Below, in pieces: positions 9,307 through 19,003 of a stretch of DNA of 64,000 nucleotides. Position 1 is the first letter of the stretch, and every line of letters begins with the position of its first letter. Source of the stretch: Polaromonas vacuolata (lineage in GTDB: Bacteria; Pseudomonadota; Gammaproteobacteria; Burkholderiales; Burkholderiaceae_C); NCBI RefSeq assembly GCF_012584515.1, contig NZ_CP051461.1, forward strand, positions 2,537,501-2,601,500, read 5' to 3'. Made by a program: the position numbers and the translations under genes. The notes under the pieces are model-generated. The model had not been told where the DNA came from. It did no database searches and saw only the letters and a list, made by a program, of their open reading frames with translations.

Positions 9307-9962
9307 CACTAAAAAAACTTTTTGCTAAAGCCGCCGCCGCACTGTGCATCTTGTCCCTGACTGCTTGTGCAACTCAGACGGTCAAAGACTACAGCGACTT
9401 CAAAGAAAACCAGCCGCGCTCAATACTGGTTTTGCCGCCGATAAACGACACGGTTGAAGTAGATGCGTCTAACAGCGTTTTATCGCAGGCCACTTTTCCG
9501 TTAGCTGAATCGGGTTACTACGTGATACCCGTGACGCTGATGGTAGAAACATTTAAAGAAAACGGACTCACACAGCCCACCGATATTCAAGCAACACCAG
9601 CTGAAAAGCTACACCAAATTTTTGGTGCTGATGCGGCGCTCTACATCAGTATTTCAAAATACGGAACCGTCTATAAAGTCATCGCCAGTGAATCTGTCGT
9701 TACCGCGCAAGCAAAGCTCGTAGACTTAAAAACCGGGAAACTGCTCTGGCAAGGCAGCGCAACAGCGTCTAGTGAAGAAGGAAAAAATAATCGCGGCGGC
9801 TTGGTGTCTTTGCTAGTTAGCGCGGTGATCAATCAAATCATTGGAACGGTGTCCGAGCAAAGCCACAATGTCGCAGGCATCGCAACCAATCGATTGCTGC
9901 ATGCAAGTCCGAATGGCGGCATTTTGTATGGCCAGCGCTCACCTTACTTTAGTAAAAAATAA
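9303..9962 (+). CDS. DUF799 (GNA1162-like) lipoprotein
   Basis: A 219-residue lipoprotein with lipobox LTAC (C22). The DUF799 features are visible: RSILVLPPINDTVEV, a GYYVIPV segment, FGADAALYISISKYG and a LVDLKTGKLLWQG strand. The family includes meningococcal antigen GNA1162, whose fold resembles TolB/FlgT-type N-terminal domains. It overlaps the preceding DUF4810 gene by 4 bp and ends the operon. The lipoprotein signal and fold suggest it sits at the outer membrane facing the periplasm, alongside the CsgG-like protein. Confidence 0.85.
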   Translation: MTLKKLFAKAAAALCILSLTACATQTVKDYSDFKENQPRSILVLPPINDTVEVDASNSVLSQATFPLAESGYYVIPVTLMVETFKENGLTQPTDIQATPAEKLHQIFGADAALYISISKYGTVYKVIASESVVTAQAKLVDLKTGKLLWQGSATASSEEGKNNRGGLVSLLVSAVINQIIGTVSEQSHNVAGIATNRLLHASPNGGILYGQRSPYFSKK

Positions 9963-10010
9963 GTTTTTCAGCACTGCAAAAAAGTCATCGACACAAAAGC
10001 CTTTTGCGAT

Positions 10011-11477
10011 TTACAACCAGCGTTTGAAGGCTTTAATTAGCCAATCAAAACGCTGACCATAAGGCGGATATAACAATTTCCCGCTGGCCCATCGCGACTG
10101 CACCAGCACTGACTTTTGATGACTTAAGCGTTTAAACCCAGCCTCACCGTGGTAGCTGCCCCAGCCGCTGTCACCGACACCGCCAAACGGCAAGTTCAGA
10201 TGCACCAAATGCATGAGTGTGTCATTGATGCAGACGCCGCCACTCACGGTTTGGGCCAACACCTGGTCCTGCGCTTGTGTATCTTGACCAAACCAATACA
10301 GCGCCAGCGGCCTAGCTCTAGCGTTAATGTATTGAATCGCTTCATCCAAGGTGTCGTAAGTCAGAACGGGTAATACTGGGCCGAAAATTTCTTCTGTCAG
10401 CAAAGCGCAGTCTGGTGGCGCGTTAAACACCAAAACCGGTGCCATCTGGCTCTGGCCTGTATGACTGGCGTGGCTAGCTTGGCTTGCGTCGTTTGAATAT
10501 TTTGTAGCCGTCACATCAGTTTGCCCAACCGCCATCGCTTCAAGCCTAGCCCCGCCGGCCTCGGCTTGATGAAGCAAGCCTTTTAAGCGTGCATGGTGAC
10601 GCTCGCTAATGATGGCAGCGTAGTCAGGATTGCCAAGAATGCGCGGATACATGTCGGCCACAGCCTGCGCAAAAGCTTGAGAGAACGCGGCTTCTTGACC
10701 CGCAGGCAACAGCACATAGTCGGGTGCCACACAGGTCTGGCCGGCATTGAGTAATTTGCCATGGACTATCTTGATGGCAGCACTGGTAATGTCGCAGGAC
10801 AGGTCCACAATACAGGGCGATTTGCCCCCCAACTCAAGCGTAGTTGGCGTGAGATTAGCGGCGGCGTTTTGTGCCACCAAACGCCCGACTGTCGTCGAGC
10901 CGGTAAAAAATAAATGGTCGAACGGTAGGCTAGAAAATTCAGCCGCCAACTTCGCATCGCCCAGAAACACAGTCAGCTCTTGGGGCGCAAAATCATTCGC
11001 AATTAATTCGGCCAATAAAGCCGATGTAGCGGGCGTGAGTTCACTGGGTTTTAGCATCACGCGGTTGCCCGCCGCCAGCGCGCAAATGACTGGGCCTAGC
11101 GAGAGTTGCAAAGGGTAATTCCAAGGTGAAATCACACCCACAACACCTAACGGCTGGCACTGCACAAAACCGCGTGAAGGCTGTAAATACAAAGGCGTTG
11201 GCACTTTAACTGGCTTCATCCAAGCGGGTAAATCAGAAAGAGTTTGCGCCAGCATAGCCCGCAACAAAAACAAATCAGCCACCTCTGTGAGCTGTGCAGA
11301 GCGCACACCAAAATCAGCCTGCACCGCCAAAGCCAAGGCTTGATCATGGCGCGCCAGCATGGCTTGAATGCGCAGCAAACGCTCACGCCTAAGAGACAAG
11401 GGCACGTCGGTTTGCGCACGGCTAGCCGCATGCTGCGCGTTAAACGCTAGTCGCAAAAAAGTGTCGTTAGACGTCAT
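10011..11477 (-). CDS. Aldehyde dehydrogenase, coniferyl-aldehyde dehydrogenase type
   Basis: A 488-residue NAD(P)-dependent aldehyde dehydrogenase. Visible motifs are the substrate/cofactor segment GVVGVISPWNYPLQLSLGP, the FFTGSTTVG nucleotide-binding turn, the glutamate motif LELGGKSP, and the catalytic cysteine in GQTCVAPDYVL. The APDY sequence after the cysteine and the C-terminal hydrophobic/basic end (LYPPYGQRFDWLIK) are typical of the class 3/coniferyl-aldehyde group (CalB-like). The native substrate, aromatic or medium-chain aldehyde, cannot be fixed. It lies 27 bp downstream of clpB on the same strand, and read-through from clpB is possible. Confidence 0.87.
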   Translation of the reverse strand: MTSNDTFLRLAFNAQHAASRAQTDVPLSLRRERLLRIQAMLARHDQALALAVQADFGVRSAQLTEVADLFLLRAMLAQTLSDLPAWMKPVKVPTPLYLQPSRGFVQCQPLGVVGVISPWNYPLQLSLGPVICALAAGNRVMLKPSELTPATSALLAELIANDFAPQELTVFLGDAKLAAEFSSLPFDHLFFTGSTTVGRLVAQNAAANLTPTTLELGGKSPCIVDLSCDITSAAIKIVHGKLLNAGQTCVAPDYVLLPAGQEAAFSQAFAQAVADMYPRILGNPDYAAIISERHHARLKGLLHQAEAGGARLEAMAVGQTDVTATKYSNDASQASHASHTGQSQMAPVLVFNAPPDCALLTEEIFGPVLPVLTYDTLDEAIQYINARARPLALYWFGQDTQAQDQVLAQTVSGGVCINDTLMHLVHLNLPFGGVGDSGWGSYHGEAGFKRLSHQKSVLVQSRWASGKLLYPPYGQRFDWLIKAFKRWL

Positions 11478-11504
11478 TCGCAGAAATACAGTGTTGGCGT
11501 TGGC

Positions 11505-14105
11505 TTAGGCGGGAACCGCTTCAAAGTAAAAAACACCCGGCGAGCGAATCGGATCGACATCCACCGGTATCGTGCTCTTGGGTGGAAATTTTCCTTCAAG
11601 CAGCAGTTTAGACAGTGGGTTTTCAATGCGCTGCTGTATCGCCCGTTTAAGCGGCCGCGCACCGTACACAGGATCGAACCCGACCTTGGCCAATTCTTCA
11701 ATCGCAGCTTCGCTGACCTCCATGGTCAAGTCCATGCTAAGCAGCCTAGCTTGTAAGACTTTGAGTTGTATACGAGCTATCGATGCAATGTTGCCAGCGT
11801 CAAGCGCATGAAAGACCACCGTCTCGTCGATACGATTGAGAAACTCTGGGCGGAAATAATTTTTCAGCTCGTCAAACACCGCATCTTTGACCTCCTCGTA
11901 AGGTTTACCAACCATGGACTGAATGATGGGCGAGCCGATATTGCTAGTCATCACAATCACTGTGTTTTTAAAGTCTACTGTGCGACCTTGACCGTCCGTC
12001 AAACGGCCATCGTCAAGCACTTGCAGCAGCACATTAAAAACGTCGGGATGGGCTTTTTCTATCTCATCGAGCAGCAACACGCTGTAAGGCTTGCGCCTGA
12101 CGGCTTCTGTCAAATAACCACCCTCTTCGTAGCCCACATAGCCCGGTGGCGCGCCTATCAAGCGGGCAACGGAATGCTTTTCCATGAATTCACTCATGTC
12201 GACACGAATCAAATGGTCTTCGCTGTCAAATAAAAATCCTGCCAAGGCTTTGCACAACTCGGTTTTGCCAACGCCTGTGGGGCCGAGAAACAAAAACGAG
12301 CCAGTCGGCCGATTCGGGTCACCCAAGCCTGAGCGTGAACGACGTATCGCATTGGCAACCGCGCCAATAGCCTCTTCTTGACCTATCACGCGATCGTGCA
12401 GTTTTACTTCCATGAGCAGTAGTTTGTCGCGCTCTCCTTGCATCAGTTTGGACACCGGAATGCCGGTCGAGCGCGCCACTACTTCAGCGATTTCTTCTGC
12501 GCCCACTTGAGTGCGCAGCAGAGTTGGCGCCTGCGTTTCGCCTTTTTTGGACTCGACATCTTGCGCCGCCTTGAGGCGTTTTTCCAGCTCTGGCAGCTTG
12601 CCGTATTGCAGCTCTGCAACTTTGTTGAAGTCGCCCTTTCGGGTGAACTCTTCAATCTGAAAACGCATACGGTCAATTTCTTCCATCACGTCTTTAGAGC
12701 CTAGCGCTTGGGCTTTTTCAGCCTGCCAGATTTCATCGAGGTCAGAGATTTCTTTTTGTAGCTTGACTATCTCTTCTTCAATCAGTGAAAAGCGTTTTTG
12801 CGAGGCCTCGTCCTTTTCACGGCGTACCGCTTCGCGCTCGATTTGGAGTTGGATTAAACGCCGGTCAAGCTTGTCCATTACCTCAGGTTTGGAGTCGCGT
12901 TCTATGCTGATTTTGCTGGCCGCTTCGTCGATTAAATCAATCGCTTTATCGGGCAGAAAACGGTCTGTGATGTAGCGGTGGCTTAGCTCTGCGGCAGCCA
13001 CAATTGCGGGGTCTGTGATCTGCACGCCGTGGTGAGCTTCGTACTTTTCTTTCAGGCCGCGCAAGATCGCAATCGTCGCTTCGACGGTGGGTTCTCCGAC
13101 CAAAATTTTCTGAAACCGGCGCTCTAAGGCAGCGTCTTTTTCAATGTATTTACGGTATTCGTCTAGCGTAGTCGCGCCCACGCAGTGCAACTCGCCGCGA
13201 GCCAACGCAGGCTTTAGCATATTGCCTGCATCCATCGCGCCTTCAGCTTTGCCAGCGCCGACCATGGTGTGTAACTCGTCGATAAACACAATCGTCTGAC
13301 CTTCATCTTTAGCCAACTCACTGAGCACAGTTTTAAGCCGCTCTTCAAACTCGCCGCGAAATTTCGCGCCGGCCAGTAGTGCGGCCATATCCAAGGACAA
13401 AACGCGCTTTCCTTTGAGTGACTCAGGCACTTCGCCAGCGACTATGCGTTGGGCCAGGCCTTCGACAATCGCGGTCTTGCCGACGCCGGGCTCGCCTATC
13501 AGTACCGGGTTGTTTTTGGTGCGACGCTGCAGCACTTGAATCGCGCGGCGGATTTCGTCATCACGACCGATGACGGGGTCAAGCTTGCCCATGCGGGCGC
13601 GCTCGGTTAAGTCCATGCAATATTTTTTCAAGGCCTCGCGCTGACCTTCGGCATCCGCGCTGTTCACGCCTTGGCCACCGCGCACAGCGTCAATCGCCGC
13701 TTCAAGCGATTTTCGGCTCAAGCCATTCTCGCGTGCGAGCTTGCCAATATCGGCTTTGCTGTCAGATAAGGCGAGCAAGAAAAGCTCACCGGCAATGAAC
13801 TGGTCATTGCGTTTCATGGCCTCTTTTTCAGTCGCTTGCAGCAATTTTGACAATTCTGGGCCGACCTGAACCTGATCTTGACCCTGCACTTGAGCCAGCT
13901 TTTTGATGGCTTCATCAGCCATTTTTTGCATGCCGCCTAAATTAACGCCAGCGCGCTCAAGCAAAGCCCGCGGACCATCATCTTGGTGCAGCATGGCCGC
14001 CAGCAGATGCACCGGCTCTATGTAGCCATTGTCGTTGGCCAACGCAAGCGATTGCGCATCACCCAAGGCTTCTTGAAATTTAGTGGTGAGTTTGTCTTGT
14101 CGCAT
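11505..14105 (-). CDS. clpB: ATP-dependent disaggregase ClpB
   Basis: ClpB is a hexameric AAA+ chaperone that rescues aggregated proteins together with DnaK. The 866 residues match the family length: an N domain with two Clp repeats (1-150), AAA-1 with Walker A lysine K210 (GEPGVGKT), a long coiled-coil middle domain (about 410-530), and AAA-2 with Walker A lysine K614 (GPTGVGKT). The coiled-coil insertion distinguishes ClpB from ClpA. There is no IGF ClpP-docking loop. GGAG lies about 10 nt before the ATG. A sequence resembling a heat-shock promoter lies upstream. Confidence 0.97.
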   Translation of the reverse strand: MRQDKLTTKFQEALGDAQSLALANDNGYIEPVHLLAAMLHQDDGPRALLERAGVNLGGMQKMADEAIKKLAQVQGQDQVQVGPELSKLLQATEKEAMKRNDQFIAGELFLLALSDSKADIGKLARENGLSRKSLEAAIDAVRGGQGVNSADAEGQREALKKYCMDLTERARMGKLDPVIGRDDEIRRAIQVLQRRTKNNPVLIGEPGVGKTAIVEGLAQRIVAGEVPESLKGKRVLSLDMAALLAGAKFRGEFEERLKTVLSELAKDEGQTIVFIDELHTMVGAGKAEGAMDAGNMLKPALARGELHCVGATTLDEYRKYIEKDAALERRFQKILVGEPTVEATIAILRGLKEKYEAHHGVQITDPAIVAAAELSHRYITDRFLPDKAIDLIDEAASKISIERDSKPEVMDKLDRRLIQLQIEREAVRREKDEASQKRFSLIEEEIVKLQKEISDLDEIWQAEKAQALGSKDVMEEIDRMRFQIEEFTRKGDFNKVAELQYGKLPELEKRLKAAQDVESKKGETQAPTLLRTQVGAEEIAEVVARSTGIPVSKLMQGERDKLLLMEVKLHDRVIGQEEAIGAVANAIRRSRSGLGDPNRPTGSFLFLGPTGVGKTELCKALAGFLFDSEDHLIRVDMSEFMEKHSVARLIGAPPGYVGYEEGGYLTEAVRRKPYSVLLLDEIEKAHPDVFNVLLQVLDDGRLTDGQGRTVDFKNTVIVMTSNIGSPIIQSMVGKPYEEVKDAVFDELKNYFRPEFLNRIDETVVFHALDAGNIASIARIQLKVLQARLLSMDLTMEVSEAAIEELAKVGFDPVYGARPLKRAIQQRIENPLSKLLLEGKFPPKSTIPVDVDPIRSPGVFYFEAVPA

Positions 14106-14146
14106 GCGCAGATCTCCAAAATAAAGAACAAATTGTCATTGTCTAC

Positions 14147-14175
14147 ATTTGAGCGCATAAGCCCTTTTTCAATAG
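14147..14175 (-). promoter_or_regulatory. Possible sigma-32 promoter of clpB
   Basis: On the minus strand, CTATTGAA (14175-14168) is followed 13 nt later by GCTCAAAT (14154-14147). This compares with the known sigma-32 pattern CTTGAA-N13-CCCCATNT: the first element is close and the second is partial. It lies about 45-70 bp before the clpB start, where a heat-shock promoter would be expected. Confidence 0.3.
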
Positions 14176-14270
14176 CGGACAAAGCAATCCATCAAACCGC
14201 CATGGGCAGTGGCAGAATGAAGAATGGAAAAAATGACTGACGGAAACCGGATAAACCTCAAATTCAAAGC

Positions 14271-14861
14271 ATGAAAATTCACCAGTTATCAGTCAAATAC
14301 TTGAATGAACAAGATCGAATCCTAATGCGTATTAACAGCCGCGAAGGTCAGGAGTGGCAAATGTGGCTAACACGCCGCTTAGCTTTGGGCTTATTGCCTT
14401 TATTGGGCAGCAAGGCCCAAGCACAATTGAGTCAGCAAGTGTTACTCCAACAAAAAAGCCAAACGCAAATATCGCAAGATGCATTGGCTCAGCAACGCAA
14501 GCATTTAATGGACAGTTTTGAGCAAGAAATTGGCGCTTACGACGCCGACTACACAACGCCGTTTGCTGAGCCGGCAGAAAAACCCCTTGGCGAGAAGCCC
14601 TTGCTAATTACCGATGTTGAGCTCGACTTGCTTGATAACGACTTGCTGCACATGCACTTGATTGAAAATATAAATGAGAACAAGCGCGACGTTCAACTCA
14701 GCATGGACACACAACTATCGCATGGATTTTTGCGTCTGCTGACACAAGCGGTCCAGACAGCCAGTTGGATGCATGCGCCAGATTTAAATCAGGCAATCTC
14801 GCTTGATGAGCAAAACGCAGCACTAACGGGGGATGGCGACAAGCCCAAGTATTTAAATTGA
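14271..14861 (+). CDS. Conserved hypothetical protein
   Basis: A 196-residue soluble protein with no signal peptide or membrane segment, and no catalytic motif I recognise. The N-terminal part reads KYLNEQDRILMRINSREGQEWQMWLTRR, a pattern I associate with an uncharacterised family in Burkholderiales; that memory is not proof. The middle is rich in Gln, Ser and Ala (possible coiled coil, about residues 50-85), and the C-terminal half is acidic. It stands alone between clpB (divergent) and moaE (convergent). Composition is in line with its neighbours, so transfer is not suggested. Confidence 0.65.
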   Translation: MKIHQLSVKYLNEQDRILMRINSREGQEWQMWLTRRLALGLLPLLGSKAQAQLSQQVLLQQKSQTQISQDALAQQRKHLMDSFEQEIGAYDADYTTPFAEPAEKPLGEKPLLITDVELDLLDNDLLHMHLIENINENKRDVQLSMDTQLSHGFLRLLTQAVQTASWMHAPDLNQAISLDEQNAALTGDGDKPKYLN

Positions 14862-14898
14862 GTCAATGTCTGTCTGCCTATTTATCAATCAGCTAAGT

Positions 14899-15372
14899 TC
14901 AAACATTCGGCAATTCGATTCCCCACTTAGCCAGCGCCGCATCGTCGCTGACGCGGGCATCAACCCAGCGCTCACCGGCTGAAGTTTTCTCTTTCTTCCA
15001 AAAGGGTGCCTGGGTTTTAAGGTAGTCCATTAAAAACTCACAAGCGCGAAAACTCTCGCCTCTGTGAGCTGAAGTCACAGCCACCAACACCACCTGATCG
15101 AGCGGCTGCAGCAAGCCGATTCGATGGACAACGCGCGCGCCATGAATATCAAAACGCAGCATGGCCGCATCAATCATGTCGTCAATGGATTTTTCAGTCA
15201 TGCCGGGATAGTGTTCGAGCTCCATGCTGCTTACGCTCAAACCATCATTGCGATCGCGTACAGTACCGACAAAACTGCAGACAGCGCCTATGCGTTTATC
15301 ACTGGCGCGTAAGGCCAGTAGTTCTTCGGAGACATCGAAATCCGCTTGCCGTATGCTTACCCGGTGTGTCAT
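14899..15372 (-). CDS. moaE: Molybdopterin synthase catalytic subunit MoaE
   Basis: MoaE is the large subunit of molybdopterin synthase, which adds two sulfurs to cyclic pyranopterin monophosphate to make molybdopterin. At 157 residues it shows the family motifs FVGTVRD near residue 35, LEHYPGMTEKSI, VVHRIGLL, VAVTSAHRGESFRACEFLMD, and the active-site KTQAPFWKKE lysines. It begins 1 bp after the moaD stop on the same strand, a typical MoaD-MoaE pairing for equimolar production. The order on the minus strand is moeA-moaD-moaE. Confidence 0.95.
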   Translation of the reverse strand: MTHRVSIRQADFDVSEELLALRASDKRIGAVCSFVGTVRDRNDGLSVSSMELEHYPGMTEKSIDDMIDAAMLRFDIHGARVVHRIGLLQPLDQVVLVAVTSAHRGESFRACEFLMDYLKTQAPFWKKEKTSAGERWVDARVSDDAALAKWGIELPNV

Positions 15373-15373
15373 A

Positions 15374-15631
15374 TCAGCCGCCCGTCACAGGTGGGAAGAA
15401 TGCCACTTCACAACCAGGTGTGAGTCGAGCCGACGCATCGCACATGACTTGATTGAGCGCCATTCGTACCGACTTTATTTGCGTCAACGCAGCCGCGTGC
15501 TTAGCGCTAGAGGCAATCATTTCTTCACGCAAACCGGCTAAATCTAAAGCCTCAGTTTGGCGTTGCTCACTGCCTTGGCCCATGGCTTCGCGTAAGGACG
15601 CAAAATATTTGATATTGACTTGCATTGACAT
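15374..15631 (-). CDS. moaD: Molybdopterin synthase sulfur carrier MoaD
   Basis: An 85-residue ubiquitin-like sulfur carrier ending in the essential Gly-Gly (PPVTGG), which is thiocarboxylated and then donates sulfur in the MoaE active site. The start IKYFASLREAMGQGSE is standard for MoaD. It lies 21 bp downstream of moeA and is immediately followed by moaE. The activating enzyme MoeB/ThiF is not in this window. Confidence 0.93.
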   Translation of the reverse strand: MSMQVNIKYFASLREAMGQGSEQRQTEALDLAGLREEMIASSAKHAAALTQIKSVRMALNQVMCDASARLTPGCEVAFFPPVTGG

Positions 15632-15652
15632 GATTTACTTTAAAAAAGTGGT

Positions 15653-16933
15653 TTAGTGCAGCAGTCCAGCGAGCGGCAAAAACTGCACGCTGTCGCCGGA
15701 CTTAATGACTTGGCCAGCGGGGTTATCAACCAAGCCATCACCCCAAACTGCTGAAGTCAAAACGCCGGAACTCTGGTTTTCAAACAAGTCCAAGCCTCCC
15801 GCAGGGTTGAGGCGGGTGCGTAAAAACTCACGGCGTTTGTCCGCACGCGGCCAATCAAAATCTGCGCGCACGGTGATGGCTTGCGGTGTCACATCGGTAA
15901 CGCCCAAAAGTCGCAGTAAAAACGGTCGTACCAAAAGTAAAAAAGTAACGTAACTCGAGACCGGATTCCCAGGCAAACCCATCACATGCGCTGGGCCGAT
16001 TCGGCCATAGGCAAAAGGCTTGCCGGGCTTTATGGCAATTTGCCACAGCGCTAACTGACCCAAGCTTTCTACCGCAGGTTTGATATGGTCTTCTTCGCCA
16101 ACCGACACGCCGCCGCTGGTGAGTATCAAATCGTGTTGTTGAGCTGCATTTTTAAGCGCTTGAACAGTTGCATCTAATCGGTCTGGCACTATGCCCATAT
16201 CGGTCACGCTGCAACCCAGGCGCAGCAGCAAGGCACGTAAAAAGAAACGGTTGGAATTGTAAATTGCCCCAGCCGGCATGTCAGCCGGCGCAATTGCACC
16301 CGGCATAACTAATTCGTCACCGGTTGAGAACAAGGCTACCCGCACTGGCTTAACCACTTGCAATTGGTCAAACCCAATGCTAGCGGCCAAACCCAATGCC
16401 GCTGGCGTTAAGCGCTGACCACGCAGCAATACGCGACTCCCCTTGGCCACGTCTTCACCGCGGCGGCGTATCCATTGTCCAGACTTGGGTTGATTTTGCA
16501 GCGTGATTGAAGGCGCATCAGCAGCCGTTGACAGCAACGTGCAGTCCTCCTGCATCACCACCGCATCGGCGCCTTCGGGAATCGGTGCGCCGGTAAAAAT
16601 ACGTGCGGCTGTGAGTGGCGTCAGCACCACGCCGTTGCTGCCAGCCGGTATCCGCTGGCTAACGGGGAAAACTGTTTGCTCGCCGCTCCAATCAGCACTT
16701 CTTAGCGCATAACCGTCCATGGAACTGTTGTCGTGCGCCGGCACATCAAGCGCTGCAACCAAGTCTTGCGCTAGCACACGGCCATCGGCATCGAAAGTGG
16801 AGACAGTTTCGCTGCCATCGAGCGGCAAGGCATGGGCTAGCAATTCGGTCAAGGCCTGATCTAGCGGTTTAAGCGGTGCACGCGCGCCGGATTTTGCAGT
16901 AACTGTGGTGGTGGGCTTGGAATCAATACTCAT
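15653..16933 (-). CDS. moeA: Molybdopterin molybdenumtransferase MoeA
   Basis: MoeA inserts molybdate into adenylylated molybdopterin. The 426-residue protein has the family's domain pattern: an N-terminal LDQALTELLAHALPL, the VPAHDNSSMDGYA signature, GAPIPEGADAVVMQED, and the central MoCF-binding domain with STGDEL, IYNSN, TSGGVSVGEEDH and LPGNPVSSYV motifs. A C-terminal beta-barrel follows. It heads the moeA-moaD-moaE operon. In related genomes this gene often follows mobB directly; here a histidine kinase gene on the other strand lies between them. Confidence 0.95.
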   Translation of the reverse strand: MSIDSKPTTTVTAKSGARAPLKPLDQALTELLAHALPLDGSETVSTFDADGRVLAQDLVAALDVPAHDNSSMDGYALRSADWSGEQTVFPVSQRIPAGSNGVVLTPLTAARIFTGAPIPEGADAVVMQEDCTLLSTAADAPSITLQNQPKSGQWIRRRGEDVAKGSRVLLRGQRLTPAALGLAASIGFDQLQVVKPVRVALFSTGDELVMPGAIAPADMPAGAIYNSNRFFLRALLLRLGCSVTDMGIVPDRLDATVQALKNAAQQHDLILTSGGVSVGEEDHIKPAVESLGQLALWQIAIKPGKPFAYGRIGPAHVMGLPGNPVSSYVTFLLLVRPFLLRLLGVTDVTPQAITVRADFDWPRADKRREFLRTRLNPAGGLDLFENQSSGVLTSAVWGDGLVDNPAGQVIKSGDSVQFLPLAGLLH

Positions 16934-17206
16934 CGCTTATTGTCGCCATTTTCACGCGCCTTAATAGACCGCATTTGTATAGCCGCTGAGCTAAAAGTTC
17001 AATCTCATCTAATTTAAGCGAACGCACAAAGCAGTTGAAAAATAAGGCATTGAAAAATGAAAGGGTGAAAAGACGCATCAAACAACATCTCCACACCGCC
17101 TAAGACCCCGCAGTATTTGTGGCTAAAGCCGAGAAAATTTAGTTAATAATATCTCTCGCATCATTAAATTAAAAATCAATCTCTAATTCGTTCAAACCGA
17201 ACACGC

Positions 17207-18985
17207 ATGGCATTTGCGGCTCTTGCCTCACTCACAAAAAGATACGTATTTCAAACATCAGGCATATTGACTTCTGTTGTCATATCCTGTTTGCTTGGTA
17301 TTGGATGGCTGATTTTTATCAATATGCAAGTGACTGCCTTAGCGTCCCGTGCGCAGCAAAATTCAATTGAAGTGATGGCTAAATTCAGGGATTTACGCTC
17401 TGAATTGAGACAAATACAGTTTGACCAACATAGCTACTCACTCACCGGTCAGCCAAGCACACTAGCAGCTTTTAACGCTGGCGTTAAAAGCATAAAAGAA
17501 AAGTTAACAACGCTATGCCAACTCACCGCAGATATACCCTTGCGGCAAGGACGTATGTATGAAATTTCTTCACTGATTGCGATTAATTTACTGGTGTTAG
17601 AGACAAATGTAGCCCGTCATGGCACGACTGGTTTGTCAATTAATGACGAACAACTCAACGCAAATGAAAGCGTAAAACTAACAAACCAGATACGCAGTCA
17701 AGTCGATCAGGCGCAAGAAGTAGAAGCCCAACTATTGCTGAGTCAAAGCCAAAAAATAAAAGACAAATCTCAAGGCACTAGCCTACTCATCGCATTAGGC
17801 CTAGTAGTGGGCAGCTTGGCGCTGATATTAATTTTGTGGATGAGACAGTGGGAACTGCGCCTGAGAGACAAGCGTTACCAAAGCCTGCTCCACTCTACAG
17901 ACGAGTGTTTTTGTGTCGTAGATATGATTTTCAACACTTCGCAGCAAGCGATTAACTATCATTTTTTAGAGTCCAACCTTGCCTTTAAGCGATTGAAGGG
18001 CGTGAGCGATGACCATCATCAGCGCATGCTCGAATTATTGCCAGACAACACAGTGCATTGGTACAAAATTTTTGGTGAGGTAGCTTTGAGCGGTAAACCG
18101 CAACGTTTTATCAGCAACACCAAAAACTCAGCACAAAGCTGGTTTAACGTCTATGTTTTTCGACTCGGTGGTGTGGACAGCGTGACTATAGCAATAGGAT
18201 TTACTGACATGACGCAAAGTCAACTAATCCACCAAAAAGAGCTAGGCTTAAAAAACATCACCGAAGTGGGTGTGCGTCAGCGCAATACCGAACTAGAAAC
18301 AGCCAACAAAGAATTGGCGTCTTTTTCCTATTCAGTCTCTCACGAGCTGAAGACACCTTTGAACACTTTATCGGGCTTTAGCCATTTACTAGAAACCGCT
18401 ATTGCTAATAATTCACTAGACAAAGCGGCGCACTACGTGAGTCGTATTCGGCGTTCCGTGGTTCAAATGAGTACGTCAGTGGATGGCCTTTTATCCCTGA
18501 CTAAACTGCCACAAAAAATACTACAAACATCGACTGTCAACCTGTCAGAAATCTCTAAAAAAATTATGCAGGATTGGTGTGAGCAAGAGCCTCAACGTCA
18601 AGTCGAAATCAGTATCCAAGACGACATACAGGTCAGAGGCGACGCCCGCTTACTGCCAATCGTGATTGGAAACTTACTCGGAAATGCATGGAAATTTAGT
18701 GCTAAGCAAAAAGTCTCGCGAATACAAATGGGATCCGAGTCCGACTGCAACGGTCAGCCGGTTTACTTTATAAGAGACAACGGCGCAGGCTTTGATATGT
18801 CGCATGCGGATAGAATTTTTATCGCCTTTGAACGCTTGCACCTAGCGTCTGATTTTCCGGGTACCGGAATTGGACTGGCAACTGTCAAGCGCATAGTCAA
18901 GCTACACGGTGGACGCGTTTGGGCAGAGAGCAAAAAAGACGCGGGCGCAGTTTTTTACTTCACCCTTGAGCCCCAAAACCCGTGA
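17207..18985 (+). CDS. Orphan sensor histidine kinase with CHASE3-type sensor
   Basis: A 592-residue membrane histidine kinase. One membrane helix (about 17-40) is followed by an extracytoplasmic helical region of about 140 residues resembling CHASE3. A second helix follows (about 195-215, LLIALGLVVGSLALILILW). Next come a PAS-like segment (about 220-340), a short coiled coil, and a HisKA domain with phospho-acceptor H379 (SVSHELKTPLN). The HATPase domain shows N-box GNLLGNAWKFS, G1 DNGAGF and G2 GTGIGLATVK. There is no receiver domain and no neighbouring response regulator, so the partner is unknown. It interrupts the molybdenum-cofactor block between moeA and mobB. The signal sensed cannot be told from sequence. 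Confidence 0.88.
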   Translation: MAFAALASLTKRYVFQTSGILTSVVISCLLGIGWLIFINMQVTALASRAQQNSIEVMAKFRDLRSELRQIQFDQHSYSLTGQPSTLAAFNAGVKSIKEKLTTLCQLTADIPLRQGRMYEISSLIAINLLVLETNVARHGTTGLSINDEQLNANESVKLTNQIRSQVDQAQEVEAQLLLSQSQKIKDKSQGTSLLIALGLVVGSLALILILWMRQWELRLRDKRYQSLLHSTDECFCVVDMIFNTSQQAINYHFLESNLAFKRLKGVSDDHHQRMLELLPDNTVHWYKIFGEVALSGKPQRFISNTKNSAQSWFNVYVFRLGGVDSVTIAIGFTDMTQSQLIHQKELGLKNITEVGVRQRNTELETANKELASFSYSVSHELKTPLNTLSGFSHLLETAIANNSLDKAAHYVSRIRRSVVQMSTSVDGLLSLTKLPQKILQTSTVNLSEISKKIMQDWCEQEPQRQVEISIQDDIQVRGDARLLPIVIGNLLGNAWKFSAKQKVSRIQMGSESDCNGQPVYFIRDNGAGFDMSHADRIFIAFERLHLASDFPGTGIGLATVKRIVKLHGGRVWAESKKDAGAVFYFTLEPQNP

Positions 18986-19003
18986 CCACGTCTTTGCTGT
19001 CTT

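Noticed and set aside
8235-9962. Curli secretion system
   Set aside because: Only a CsgG-like lipoprotein is present; no csgA, csgB, csgE or csgF homologues are seen.
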